From contig WBXE01000005.1 in assembly GCA_008932955.1 (NCBI GenBank), positions 1 through 30,056 of the forward strand: a stretch of 30,056 nt of DNA, in the 5' to 3' direction. Positions 1 to 9,400 of the stretch are shown one piece after another. This DNA is from Verrucomicrobiota bacterium (lineage in GTDB: Bacteria; Verrucomicrobiota; Verrucomicrobiia; Verrucomicrobiales; Akkermansiaceae). Below the pieces are notes generated by a model that was not told the DNA's origin, did not search any database, and was given only the letters and a program-made list of their open reading frames with translations. Within the stretch, counting starts at the first letter, position 1, and each line of letters opens with the position of its first letter. Both the position numbers and the translations under genes were made by a program.

Positions 1-87
1 AAGGAATTGCTCGATCGCGTCGATGCCATGGCCGACAAGTACCAGCTGCGCATCTACCGCTGGCACGTGGGACTGGATGAAGCATAG
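1..87 (+). CDS. 3' end of an unrecognised gene (partial)
   Basis: An open frame enters from the left edge and ends at a TAG at 85-87, giving 28 residues that finish RIYRWHVGLDEA. The 5' part lies outside the window, so no family can be assigned. It is on the same strand as the exosortase gene and ends 128 bp before it, so it may belong to the same locus, but the repeat-rich spacer between them leaves that open. The frame is the only evidence that this is coding. Confidence 0.5.
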   Translation, partial: KELLDRVDAMADKYQLRIYRWHVGLDEA

Positions 88-206
88 GAAGACGCAAGAC
101 CGCTGCGCTCCAAGACGCAAGACCCAAGACAAGATAAGATAAGAGAGCGTAGCGCTTCTTCATTTACTCTTCTCTTGCGTCTTGTGTCTTGTCGTCTTGT
201 GTCTTT
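88..206. repeat. Imperfect inverted repeat built of AAGACGCAAGAC / CTTGCGTCTTG units
   Basis: The left arm carries AAGACGCAAGAC at 89-100 and again from 112, followed by more AAGAC/AAGAT units. The right arm (about 167-206) carries the complementary CTTGCGTCTTG, TGTCTTG and CGTCTTG units. The arms could form a long, imperfect stem. The right arm ends about 10 nt before the exosortase start codon, so it would lie in the mRNA leader. Related tracts occur at 21264-21320 and 27994-28036. Confidence 0.6.
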
Positions 207-215
207 TTCCCCATC

Positions 216-1088
216 ATGAAACTTAACCTTCCCACCGCATGGCTGCCACTGATTGGAGTGGCGGCCTTGTGGACCCCGGCAATGCTGGCGGCAGCGTACA
301 CCTGGGGGCACGGTGAGTATTACGACTATGGCTGGTTCGTGCCGCCGGCCGCCCTATGGCTGATGGCACGCCGCTGGCAAGGTCTCGACACCCCGCTGCG
401 CCTGCCCTCGCGGCGACTGGTGCTCAGCGCGGCGGCGCTGTTGTTGCCGTGGATTCTGGTGCTGCGGGTCCTCGGCTACGCGGATCCCAATTGGCGATTG
501 CCGACTTCTTTGTTAGGTTTGACCGCAGCCCTGGTCAGCCATGGCCTACTGGCGGTGTCGCGCGGCTGGCGGTCCTCACTGGGTTTTGGCTGGATCACCT
601 TGCTGTGGCTCTCGGCCCTGCCGTGGCCCACCGTACTGGAGACCGGGATCGTGCACCACCTCACCCGCTGGGTGGTCGGCGCGGTGGCGGAGGTGTTTCA
701 ATTGTTAGGAAAGCCCGTATTAGTGTTAGGGGAGCGGCTGCAATGGCACGAGGTGAGCGTGGAGGTGACCGACGGCTGCAGTGGGGTGCGTTCGTTCCAA
801 AGTTTCGTGATGGCGACGTGGTTTTTCACCGAGCTGCAACGCTTGAGGCCCTCGCGGGCACTCACCTTGTTGGGCTGCGCCTGCGGAGTCGCCTTTCTAG
901 TGAACATGGCCCGCACCTTCGCCTTGGCGCAAATCCGCTTCACCCATGGCAAACTGGCATTCGAGCAAGCCCACGACGCGCTCGGGCTGCTCGCGTTTGG
1001 CGTCAGCGGCTTGATTTTCTATCTGCTTGCGGGCAAGCTCTCAGCGCGGCCTCTGCGCACCGTGGTCAAAACCGTGCAGCACCAATAA
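216..1088 (+). CDS. Exosortase/archaeosortase family transpeptidase
   Basis: A multi-pass inner-membrane protein of 290 residues. Exosortases are cysteine transpeptidases thought to recognise a C-terminal sorting signal (PEP-CTERM type), cleave it and help deliver the protein to the cell surface, usually alongside exopolysaccharide production. The three conserved catalytic residues are visible: Cys188 in TDGCSGVRSF, Arg233 in NMARTF and His253 in EQAHDALG, each beside a hydrophobic helix. Several other membrane segments precede them. I chose ATG 216 over the in-frame ATG at 189 because 189 lies inside the repeat tract and would add a non-homologous-looking MSSCVFFPI leader. There is no Shine-Dalgarno sequence. 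A membrane-anchored repeat protein follows after 16 bp, so the two are probably co-transcribed. The exosortase subtype is not determined, and no PEP-CTERM substrate is seen in the window. Confidence 0.9.
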   Translation: MKLNLPTAWLPLIGVAALWTPAMLAAAYTWGHGEYYDYGWFVPPAALWLMARRWQGLDTPLRLPSRRLVLSAAALLLPWILVLRVLGYADPNWRLPTSLLGLTAALVSHGLLAVSRGWRSSLGFGWITLLWLSALPWPTVLETGIVHHLTRWVVGAVAEVFQLLGKPVLVLGERLQWHEVSVEVTDGCSGVRSFQSFVMATWFFTELQRLRPSRALTLLGCACGVAFLVNMARTFALAQIRFTHGKLAFEQAHDALGLLAFGVSGLIFYLLAGKLSARPLRTVVKTVQHQ

Positions 1089-1104
1089 ACCCTAACATGT
1101 CGCC

Positions 1105-2862
1105 ATGATCCGTTCGTTTTTTCAAGCCCTCGATGACCGCTGGGCCAACCTGCACTCCTGCATGCGCCTTGTGCTACTGAGCGGGGTGCTGGCCGGGCTC
1201 GGTTGGCTGGTGATGAAGCCGTGCTATCAGGAGTTCAAGGCCTGGCGGATGCAGCGCAATCTGGCGGCCGCTCGCCAAGCCATCGCAGAACAGCGCATGG
1301 ATGACGCCCGCGATCTGTCGCTCACCGTGCTGCGGGCCGGCGACTCACAGCTGGAAGCCTATCAGATATTAGAAAAAGCCACTGCGGCGCTGCGCAATCC
1401 GATGCATGGGGATATCGCTCGGGCCTTGATGGCTCATCCGCAAAGTACCGACGAAGACCGCCTCAATGGCTTCCGCGGCGTCGCCGCGGAAGTGGCCCTC
1501 GGCTTGCTCGGCCAAGCTTGGACCACTCTATCGGCCGAGTGCCGGCAAGACCGCCGTTTCGCGCTGGTGTTTGCCGATCGGCTGATTACCGAGCGGCGGC
1601 TCAGCGAAGCAGCTTCGGTATTGCTGGCAGTGCCCGAAACCGCCCGCGACGGCACGGTGCAACGGCGCTTGATCCAGGTACTCATCGGCAGTGGCAACCG
1701 CGAGGGCTACGACGAGGCCCAACGCATGATCGCCAGCCAAATGCCCACCAACGCTGCAGACGCCGAGCTGCGCGAGTGGCTCACCTTGCTCGAATCCATC
1801 CCGGTGCCAAGCTTGCAGGCAAAATTGTTAGCCCCACTGCGCGGGCTGCTCGAACAGCCAGCCGCTACCGATGCGGCGCGCCTGAATTTGCTGCTCACGC
1901 GCATCGACTACGCCGCCAACTTTAGCCAGGCGGCCCAACTGATCGATGCAGCGATTGGCCGCTGGAAGGAGCGCGATCCGGTGGCGTTGGCGGGGTTTCT
2001 GGGAGACCTCGGCCTCTATCAACGCCTGTTGGACACCCTTCCGCCGGAATCTGTCCAAGCCCACCCCGAATTATTTCACCGGTTGCTTCAGGCTATGGAA
2101 CACTGCGCAGCTTGGAAAAGCGCGATTGAATTGTTAAACAAGCAAGGGGAGCGCATTCCCAAGTTCGAGGAGTTAGCCCACCGGGCGATCGCCATCGCCA
2201 GCAGCGCTGATGCCACCACCCGCGCCACAGCCTGGGCCGACGCCATGGCCGACGCCAAGGCCAGCGCATCACCCGGAGCCTATCTAAAAATCCAGCGCCT
2301 GGCAAGCGACGCGGGGATGACCGGGGAGGCGGAGCAGGCGATGGTGGCGGCGATTCAATTAGGCCGCGGGCCGCTGCCACTCTACGCTGAACTCAAGCCA
2401 CTGCTCAATTCGCTCGCGCGGCAAGGCCGCGACAACACGTTGCTGGAAATCTGCGCCAGCTATCTGTCCTTCGAGCCGGGCAACCCGGTGCTGCTAACCC
2501 AGTTTACCTATCTGGCCTGCCTCAACCATGTGATCAATCCCAAAACCATTCTCAAAGCCGTGCAGGCACTGGCTGGCAGCTTTCCCAAGGACTTGACCAT
2601 CCAATGCGTGATGGCCACCGCCTACCTCTGCGACGGCCAAGCAAACGAGGCAGCCGCTACGTTCGACCGGCTGGAACTCGACCCGGCCAACCTGACGCCG
2701 GGTTTCCGCGCCGCGTATCTAACGACCCAAGTGCTCACCGAGCGAATCGCCGGAGACGACCCGCGCATCACCGAGTTTCCGTGGAAATCCACACAACCCT
2801 GCGAACGCAAAAAATTCAACGAGCTGCTCCGCAGTACCCAACATGGGCGCATCGATCGCTAA
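1105..2862 (+). CDS. Membrane-anchored TPR-like helical-repeat protein, exosortase neighbour
   Basis: A protein of 585 residues. The N-terminus has a short cytoplasmic segment and one transmembrane helix at about residues 21-37 (RLVLLSGVLAGLGWLVM). The rest is soluble and rich in Ala, Leu and Glu, with repeated helix-turn-helix units such as LAAARQAIAEQRMDDARDLS, typical of tetratricopeptide-like solenoids. No catalytic motif is visible. It starts 16 bp after the exosortase stop and is followed by an intrinsic terminator, so the pair looks like a transcription unit. By position it could be a scaffold or accessory for exosortase-linked secretion or polysaccharide assembly; that role is inferred. 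There is no recognisable ribosome-binding site before ATG 1105, but a CTAAC pentamer lies about 11 nt upstream. Confidence 0.8.
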   Translation: MIRSFFQALDDRWANLHSCMRLVLLSGVLAGLGWLVMKPCYQEFKAWRMQRNLAAARQAIAEQRMDDARDLSLTVLRAGDSQLEAYQILEKATAALRNPMHGDIARALMAHPQSTDEDRLNGFRGVAAEVALGLLGQAWTTLSAECRQDRRFALVFADRLITERRLSEAASVLLAVPETARDGTVQRRLIQVLIGSGNREGYDEAQRMIASQMPTNAADAELREWLTLLESIPVPSLQAKLLAPLRGLLEQPAATDAARLNLLLTRIDYAANFSQAAQLIDAAIGRWKERDPVALAGFLGDLGLYQRLLDTLPPESVQAHPELFHRLLQAMEHCAAWKSAIELLNKQGERIPKFEELAHRAIAIASSADATTRATAWADAMADAKASASPGAYLKIQRLASDAGMTGEAEQAMVAAIQLGRGPLPLYAELKPLLNSLARQGRDNTLLEICASYLSFEPGNPVLLTQFTYLACLNHVINPKTILKAVQALAGSFPKDLTIQCVMATAYLCDGQANEAAATFDRLELDPANLTPGFRAAYLTTQVLTERIAGDDPRITEFPWKSTQPCERKKFNELLRSTQHGRIDR

Positions 2863-3008
2863 GCCTTCTGACTAACCCGCGAATTGCGAAGTTGGATTTC
2901 CGAGAGTCGGATAGATTAACCACAGAATACACATCGAGTTGCAGATTTCAGCTGCGGAGATCGGGCTAAACCCTCTGACAAGCTGAACCACCGAACAAAG
3001 ACGCACAG
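2863..3008. other. Spacer after the exosortase unit
   Basis: No gene is seen. It contains TTAACCACAGAATACACA near 2916-2933, which resembles one edge of the AACCxCxGATTACACxGATT repeat found as an inverted pair near 19.5 kb. This is too short and divergent to call a copy with confidence. Confidence 0.35.
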
Positions 3009-3033
3009 GCGGGCCGCATGGCCCGCTTTTTTT
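3009..3033 (+). terminator. Rho-independent terminator
   Basis: A perfect 7-bp stem, GCGGGCC (3009-3015) pairing with GGCCCGC (3020-3026), closes a GCAT loop and is followed directly by seven T residues (3027-3033). It lies about 150 bp after the TPR-like gene and would end the exosortase transcript. It is the clearest intrinsic terminator in the window. Confidence 0.9.
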
Positions 3034-3128
3034 GTGCCCGGATTTACCGAAAAATCGCCGCCACCCCCGATATACTCCTTGACAGCCAAGCCGACGCTTG
3101 CTTCTCTCTCGCCGCATGTTGCCCGATG

Positions 3129-3168
3129 GTCACCGCTGAATTCGGTGACGATTGGCTAACGAGTTAGC
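3129..3168. promoter_or_regulatory. Two adjacent inverted repeats upstream of tRNA-Thr
   Basis: GTCACCG (3129-3135) pairs with CGGTGAC (3143-3149) around a 7-nt loop. Six bases on, GCTAAC-GA-GTTAGC (3155-3168) is a perfect inverted repeat. Both lie 50-90 bp upstream of the tRNA gene. They could be operator-like sites or structured remnants; function is not shown. A TAAAAT at 3204-3209, 11 nt before the tRNA, is a possible -10 box, but no good -35 box accompanies it. Confidence 0.35.
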
Positions 3169-3220
3169 ACCTCAGATGAGTGTCTAACGCCTGCGAACGC
3201 ACTTAAAATCAACCTATTAC

Positions 3221-3295
3221 GCCGCTGTAGCTCAGGGGTAGAGCAGCTCATTCGTAATGAGCAGGTCGTCGGTTCAATTCCGACCAGCGGCTCCA
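3221..3295 (+). tRNA. tRNA-Thr (anticodon CGT)
   Basis: A complete cloverleaf. The acceptor stem is GCCGCTG (3221-3227) with CAGCGGC (3285-3291). The D arm is GCTC/GAGC. The anticodon stem GCTCA/TGAGC encloses loop TTCGTAA, with anticodon CGT at 3253-3255 reading ACG. The T arm GTCGG/CCGAC encloses loop TTCAATT. The discriminator base is T, and CCA is encoded (3293-3295). The gene stands alone between the exosortase unit and the alpha-2-macroglobulin-like gene, with no sign of an integrated element beside it. Confidence 0.97.
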
Positions 3296-3403
3296 GTGTG
3301 GAATCCTCAGCAGTTTAAAAAATGACCGGTTCAACTAGGTAAACCGCACCGGCCGTGTCGCTATGCTAGAAGTCATCGCTTTTTTCGACCGAGGATTTCC
3401 ACC

Positions 3404-6400
3404 ATGCATACCGAGCTATTTGTTCCGCGCCTAACGCATCGCCAGCTTGTCCTCAGCTTCGCCATCGTCCTCGGTATGGCCACCGGATCGTGGGCAGCCG
3501 AGGCGTCGCCGCTAGATGCGCTGCGAGCCGAGATGCGCGCCGAGCACTACGAGCAGGCAGGAGCCACCGCCGACAAGCTCATCGCGGCAAACGCGCCCAA
3601 GGCTGACGAAGCTTGTTATCTCAAGGCGCTGGCGCTGTTCCAGGCGAAGAAATTTGCGGCGGTCATCACCGAGGCCGGACAACTTGCCTCGGCGTTTCCG
3701 GCCAGCGACTGGCGCTTCAAAGCCACGTTCTTGCAGGCGCAGGCGCTCGTAGAACAGAAGAAATTCCAAGAGGCGGCCGCTATCTATCAGGGCGAGGCGG
3801 CCCGCCTCCTCGCCGCCGGGCGCAAACAGGAACTCGTTAGCGTCATTGTCGCCTTCGCCGACAAGCTCACCACCACGCCCGACACCCATGCGCCGGACGC
3901 GCCCAAGCCGGATTTTCAAAAAGCCTACAACCTATACACCAAGGCGCTGGGCATGGAAATTTCCCGCGACCTGCGCGACGAGTTGGTGTTCAAGAAAGCC
4001 CGCGCCATCCAACAGGCCGGCAACTTCCCGCAGGCGGCACTGGATTTGCAGGCATACCTAACCGAGTTTGAGCCGACCTGGAACGGTCCGGCCGGTTCGG
4101 GCACGCCACGCCTGCCGTTGCAAAATCCCCCGCCCGCCGGCAAGCATGCGGCGTGGGCGCGCTACCGTCTCGCGGAGGCGCAGATCCAGGCGAACAACAT
4201 CGCCGCAGGCCGCATGGAATTGGAAGACCTGCTCAAAATGCTCGATAAGCCGCTGCGCATTGCACCCGCGCTGCAGGCCGAACTGCTCACCGCCGAGGGC
4301 AAAAACCTTCCCGCCGAGATCCGCTGGCTGATGGTCCAAGCGTATTTCACCCAGCAGGGAGCAACCACGACACCCCGCAATACCACCACCCAAGTCATCG
4401 GCAACACCGGCGGCCTGCCCACCAGCGATGTGGCGCTATTTGTCCTACATGCCGCAGAACTTGACCAAGCCATCAAAACCTGCCGGGATTTCCTAACGGC
4501 ATTCCCCGAGGGCAGCCGGGCGGTGCGTGCCGCCTGGATGATTGCCGAGGCCTATCAAAGTGCCGGCCGCGCCGATGATGCCATCCAAGCCTATCGGGAC
4601 TTCATTGCTGGTGAGGGTTTCCATCTAGCGGAAGGCGAACCGGCACTCAAATACGACGAGGATCTGCACGCCGCTCCAGCCACCCATTTGGCCAATCTGA
4701 AAATGCGTGCCTTGTTCCGCATCGGCGCGCTGTTGGCTCAGCAGAAAAAGCGTGAGGACGCCATCGCCACGTGGCAGAGTTATGTGAAGGACTACCCCAA
4801 CGGCCCGCAGTGGTCCGACAGCCAGAATGCCATCATCGACGCCGAGTTCCAGATGGGCATGGACGCCCTAACCGATAAGACCGAGGCGCTCGCCGTGCAA
4901 CGCTTCGACGAGTTTCTGGGCGCCCATCCGCTCGACTTGCGCTCGCCGCGCATTCTCTATCTTTTTGGAGCGATCCACGAGGCCAAGGCCCACGCGCTGG
5001 AGAAGGCCAAAGGCGAGCTGGCACCCACCAACGCGGCCTATCGCCAGGCCATCGAGGAATGGACTAAATTGGTTAGCAAATATCCACAAAGCCCGGAAGC
5101 CCGCATTGCCCTGATGAAAAGCGCGGCCATTCACGAGGAGAAATTTGCGGAGTTCGAGCAAGCCCTGCAGCTCTACCGCAAGCTGGTTGGTGAATTCAAT
5201 TATCCCGAGGCCAACGCCTCGGTCGCGCGGCTCACCGGCAAGTCGCTGGATCTATCGGCAGAGCGCACGTTCCGCACTAACGAACCGGCAGTGGTCAAGC
5301 TCAAGCTGCGCAACATTGAGAAATGCACTTTTCGGCTTCATGAGATCGATCTGCAGGCGTATTTCCGCAAAATGCACGGCATCACCGGGGTCGAGAAGCT
5401 GGATGTATCGCTCATCCAACCGGACAAGACCTGGGACTTCAAGCCCGAGGGATACGTCAAATACAAACCGTTTGAGCAGGAGGTCAAAATCCCTTTTCCA
5501 TCGGGCGAAGCGGGGGCTTACGTCGTCACCGTCGGCGATGACGAATGGGAAAGCACCGTGCTGGTGCTGCGCTCCGACCTCGAAGTCATCGTCAAATCCA
5601 GCCGCCGTGAGTTGCTAGCCTTTGTCCAGAACATGCTCACGGGCAAGCCCGCCGCCGACGTCGACATCTTGGTTAGCGACGGCAAGGCGGTGGCCGCCAC
5701 CGGCAAGACCGGCGACGACGGCGTGTTCAAAACCCAACTGGAATCACTCAAGGACCTCGCCGACCTGCGTCTCTTCGCTATAGCCAAAGGCCACGCCGCC
5801 TCCTTCAACCTCGATCTAGCAGGCCTGCAACTGACGACCGGACTTAGCGCCAAAGGCTACCTCTACACCGACCGTCCGGTGTACCAACCCGGCGAGAGTG
5901 TGGCGCTGCGCGGGATCCTGCGCGAGTTGCGCAACGCCGCCTACGCGGTGCCGGAAAACAGCGAATTCAAACTCAGCATCAGCGACCCGCAAGGCCGCTT
6001 GCTAAGCGAACAAAGCGTGAAGACCAGCCGCTTCGGCACCTTCGATTCGTCTCTGGTGCTGCCTGCCATCACTGCTAACGGCACCTATGTGATGGCCGCG
6101 CACCAAGAACGCAAGGGGCTCGAAGCGCTGCATTTCCAAGGCTCCTTCGAAGTGCGCTCGTTCAAATTGGAAAAGATCAAACTGGCGATGGAGTTTGCGC
6201 GGCGCGTGTGGTTCCGCGGCGAAACCATCGAAGCCACCTTGCAGGCCGCGTTCTATTGGGGCGAGCCACTCGCCGGGCGCGCGCTGCGCTGCAGCCTGCC
6301 GGATGGCCGCAGTCTAACCGTCACCACCGACGCCGCCGGCAAAGCCAAGCTGAGCTTCGACACCACGAGCATGCGCCCCGGCTCCGCCCTCACCTTCAGC

Positions 6401-9400
6401 GCGACGCTGGACGGCGACAACCTAAGCACCAGCGAGACGCTTACCCTGGCCCGCCTCGGTTTCACCATCGCGGCCAAGCCGAGCCAAGCGGTGGTCATTG
6501 CGGGCGAGCCGTTCGACCTTTCCCTAACCACTACGGCGGCCGACGGCCAGTCCACTGGCCAAGCCCTCAAGCTCACGGTGCTGCGCATCGAGCAAGCCAA
6601 AACCCGCCCGGTGTTGGCCCTGCTGCCGTGGAGCGACGCGCCCACCCTAGCGCCTGCCGAGGTCACCCACTCGGAGTTGGACCTCAAGACCGACCCCGCC
6701 ACCGGCAAGGTTAGCGTGCCCCTTACGTTAGAGAAAGGCGGACTCTATCGGCTGCGTACCACCGGCAGCGATCGCTTCGGCCAACCCATCATCCACGAGT
6801 GCCAGATCGTGGTGTCCGATGCTGACGACGCCGTCAAGCTGCGGCTCTTCGCCGACACAGCCACCCTCAAAGTGGGCAAGGAAACCCGCGTGCGGCTGCA
6901 CTCGCGACTAACAAAAGGACTGGCGCTGGTGACCTTCGAGGGCGAAACCATTCTCCGCCACCGCATCATCGAGTTGAAAAAGGATGACAACGACCTATCT
7001 ATCAAAGTGGGGCACGATTTATTTCCCAACTTCCGTCTCGCCGTCAGTGCCATGGACGGCCGCGACCTGCGCAGTGCCACCAAGGACTTCGACGTCGAAC
7101 GCCAACTCAAGGTCTGCATAAAACCGCTCAAGGACGCGTTTACTCCGGGCGAAGAAGCCAAGGTAGAACTCAGCGTCACCGACCAGACCGGGCAACCAGT
7201 CGAGGCCGAACTGAGCCTCGCGCTGGTCAATGAGGCGCTCTTCGCCGTGTGCCCGGATCCCCTCACCCCCATCCTCAGCTTTTTCCAACAGGACGCCCGT
7301 CGCCACGCCGAATTCAAACTCGGTGCCACCTGCGCTTTCCACTATCAAGGCAGCACCCACCCGGTTTCCAAAGCCGTGACCGATGAAGCCAGCCGCCTGA
7401 CCCGCAGCGAGGCAGAGCGTGCCAAGCTCGATGAGTTGCGCAAGGCAATGGCGGCTAACAATTCCAAGCCGCGAGTGGTGCCCCCTGCCTCGGGCAGGTC
7501 CAGGGGTGGTGCCGCCATTAACGGCGTCGATGCCAGGAGCATGACGAATGCGCCGGCGGATGGGGAATCTCTGCACGAAACCACGGACGACTTCGGTGGA
7601 GCAACGGCAGATTTCAAGGAGCTCACTGAAGAGCCCAAACCGGGCGAAAAATCTGCGGCGGCGGTGCGCCGCGAGGTCAAGGGCGAGGGCCGCTGGCTGC
7701 CCTCGCTCATCACTGGCGCGGATGGCAAGGTGATCGCCAGCATGGTGCTGCCAGAAACCACCAACGCCTGGCGTCTAACGGCCCGCGGGTGCACGGTCGA
7801 AACCCTGGTCGGCCAAACCACCGCCCAAACGCTCACCCGCAAGGATTTTTTCGTCGAGCTCAAAACCCCGGCGCTCCTCCGCGAAGGCGACGAATTGCGC
7901 GTGGTCGGCCGCCTGCACAACCTAACCGATTACGCGGGACCGGTGGATCTCAAGCTGCGCGTACTCGATGCCAAGGATAAGACCAAGGTGCTCGCCGAAC
8001 GCGAAAAATCCGTCGACGTGCTAGCCAATTCGGGTGGCGAAGTCGCCTTTGATCGCATTACGGTGCCTGCCGCCTTGGAAATCATCCTCGAACTAAGCGG
8101 CAGCGCCAGTCCCAACGCCACCGCGCTCAAACCGCCCGCCGACGCGCTGACGCTCACCATACCGGTTAGGCCGTGGGGTCTGCCCTACACCGCGCACGCC
8201 GGCGGCAGCGCCAAGGCGGATGCCGTCGCAGTACTCGGCCTGCCCGCGCAGCGCGCCTATTCGTCCTGCTGGATGAGTGTGGCAATCGGCCCGGATGTAC
8301 GCACAGCCGTGCTCGATATGGCGCTGCGCCGCAGTGGCACAGGCGCCTGCGAGGACATGGCACGTCTGCTACCGCCTCAACCGGGCGACACCGCGGCCAA
8401 TGACTTGTTAGCTGCAGCCACCGCCCTGCGCTATGCCAACACCGGCAAGGTGAATGGAAGTTACACCCAACAACTCTCCAGCCGCGCGCGGGCACTCGTC
8501 GCCGCCTTGGTTGCCAGCCAGGCGGCCGACGGCAATTGGACCTGCCAGGCCTTAGGTCAGCTCACCACCGCGCGGGTGTTCTGGGCGCTCATCGAGGCGC
8601 GCCAGAGTGGCATCGTCGTCAACAAGGACAGCATCGACAAGGCGGCGGCCGCGCTGCTCAAACAATTCGAGGCCTGCGATGCCAACGACAACGACAGCAA
8701 GGCGGTCATTCTGCATGCCCTATCCACTGACAAGCAGGCCGATTTTGCCAATTGCAACCGGCTCTATCGCGAGCGCAACAGCTTGGGCAATTCCAGCCTC
8801 GCGCATCTGGCCCGCGCATTTTTCAATTTAGAGCGGCGGGAGATTGCCACCGAACTGGCGAAGTTGTTAGAGTCAAAGTTCAAGGCGGAACCGGACAAGC
8901 TGTTCGTGTGGGACGGGGGATGCAAGACCGTCTGGCTCAATGACCGCGACGAGACGACCGCGATGGTTTTGTTAGCCATGGCGGAAACCCTGCCCACCGG
9001 CACCGCCACCGCTGCGGCTGCCCAGGCCTTGTTGCAGGCCCACGGCTGCTTTGGTTTCCCCAATCCTCGCGCCCAGGGTCCAGCCGTTGCCGCGCTCTCT
9101 ACTTGGTTTGCGCAAGGGCTCCAACAAGCCACCGACATCGAGATCGCAGTGGTGGTCAACGGCAAGGAGATTGGTAGCGTCAAGGCCGTCGCCAGCCTCG
9201 GTCAACATTTGCTGGCCGTGCCTAACGAACTAGTCAAGGCCGACAAAAACCTAGTTGAGTTCAAGCTGAAAGGCCGCGGCCGCTACACCTATGCGGCGAC
9301 CTTGTGTGGGTTTTCGCCAGAAGTGAAGGCCACCCCGATCAACATCGTTCCGCGCCTGGAAAATGTGCAACATCTGCATGCCCAACTCGAATACCGCGGC

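Noticed and set aside
88..206. CRISPR-like array of AAGAC units
   Set aside because: Units are short, irregular and inverted, with no regular spacers and no cas genes.
356..1108. Long plus-strand frame of 250 codons overlapping the exosortase gene
   Set aside because: It is an out-of-frame shadow: Arg/Ala-rich, with no domain, while the overlapping frame has clear exosortase residues.
3221..3295. tRNA-Thr as an integration site of a mobile element
   Set aside because: No integrase gene and no duplicated tRNA end are visible within the window.
3362..3367. TATGCT as a -10 box for the A2M-like gene
   Set aside because: The matching -35 position (GTAAAC) is poor; the evidence is too weak to list as a promoter.
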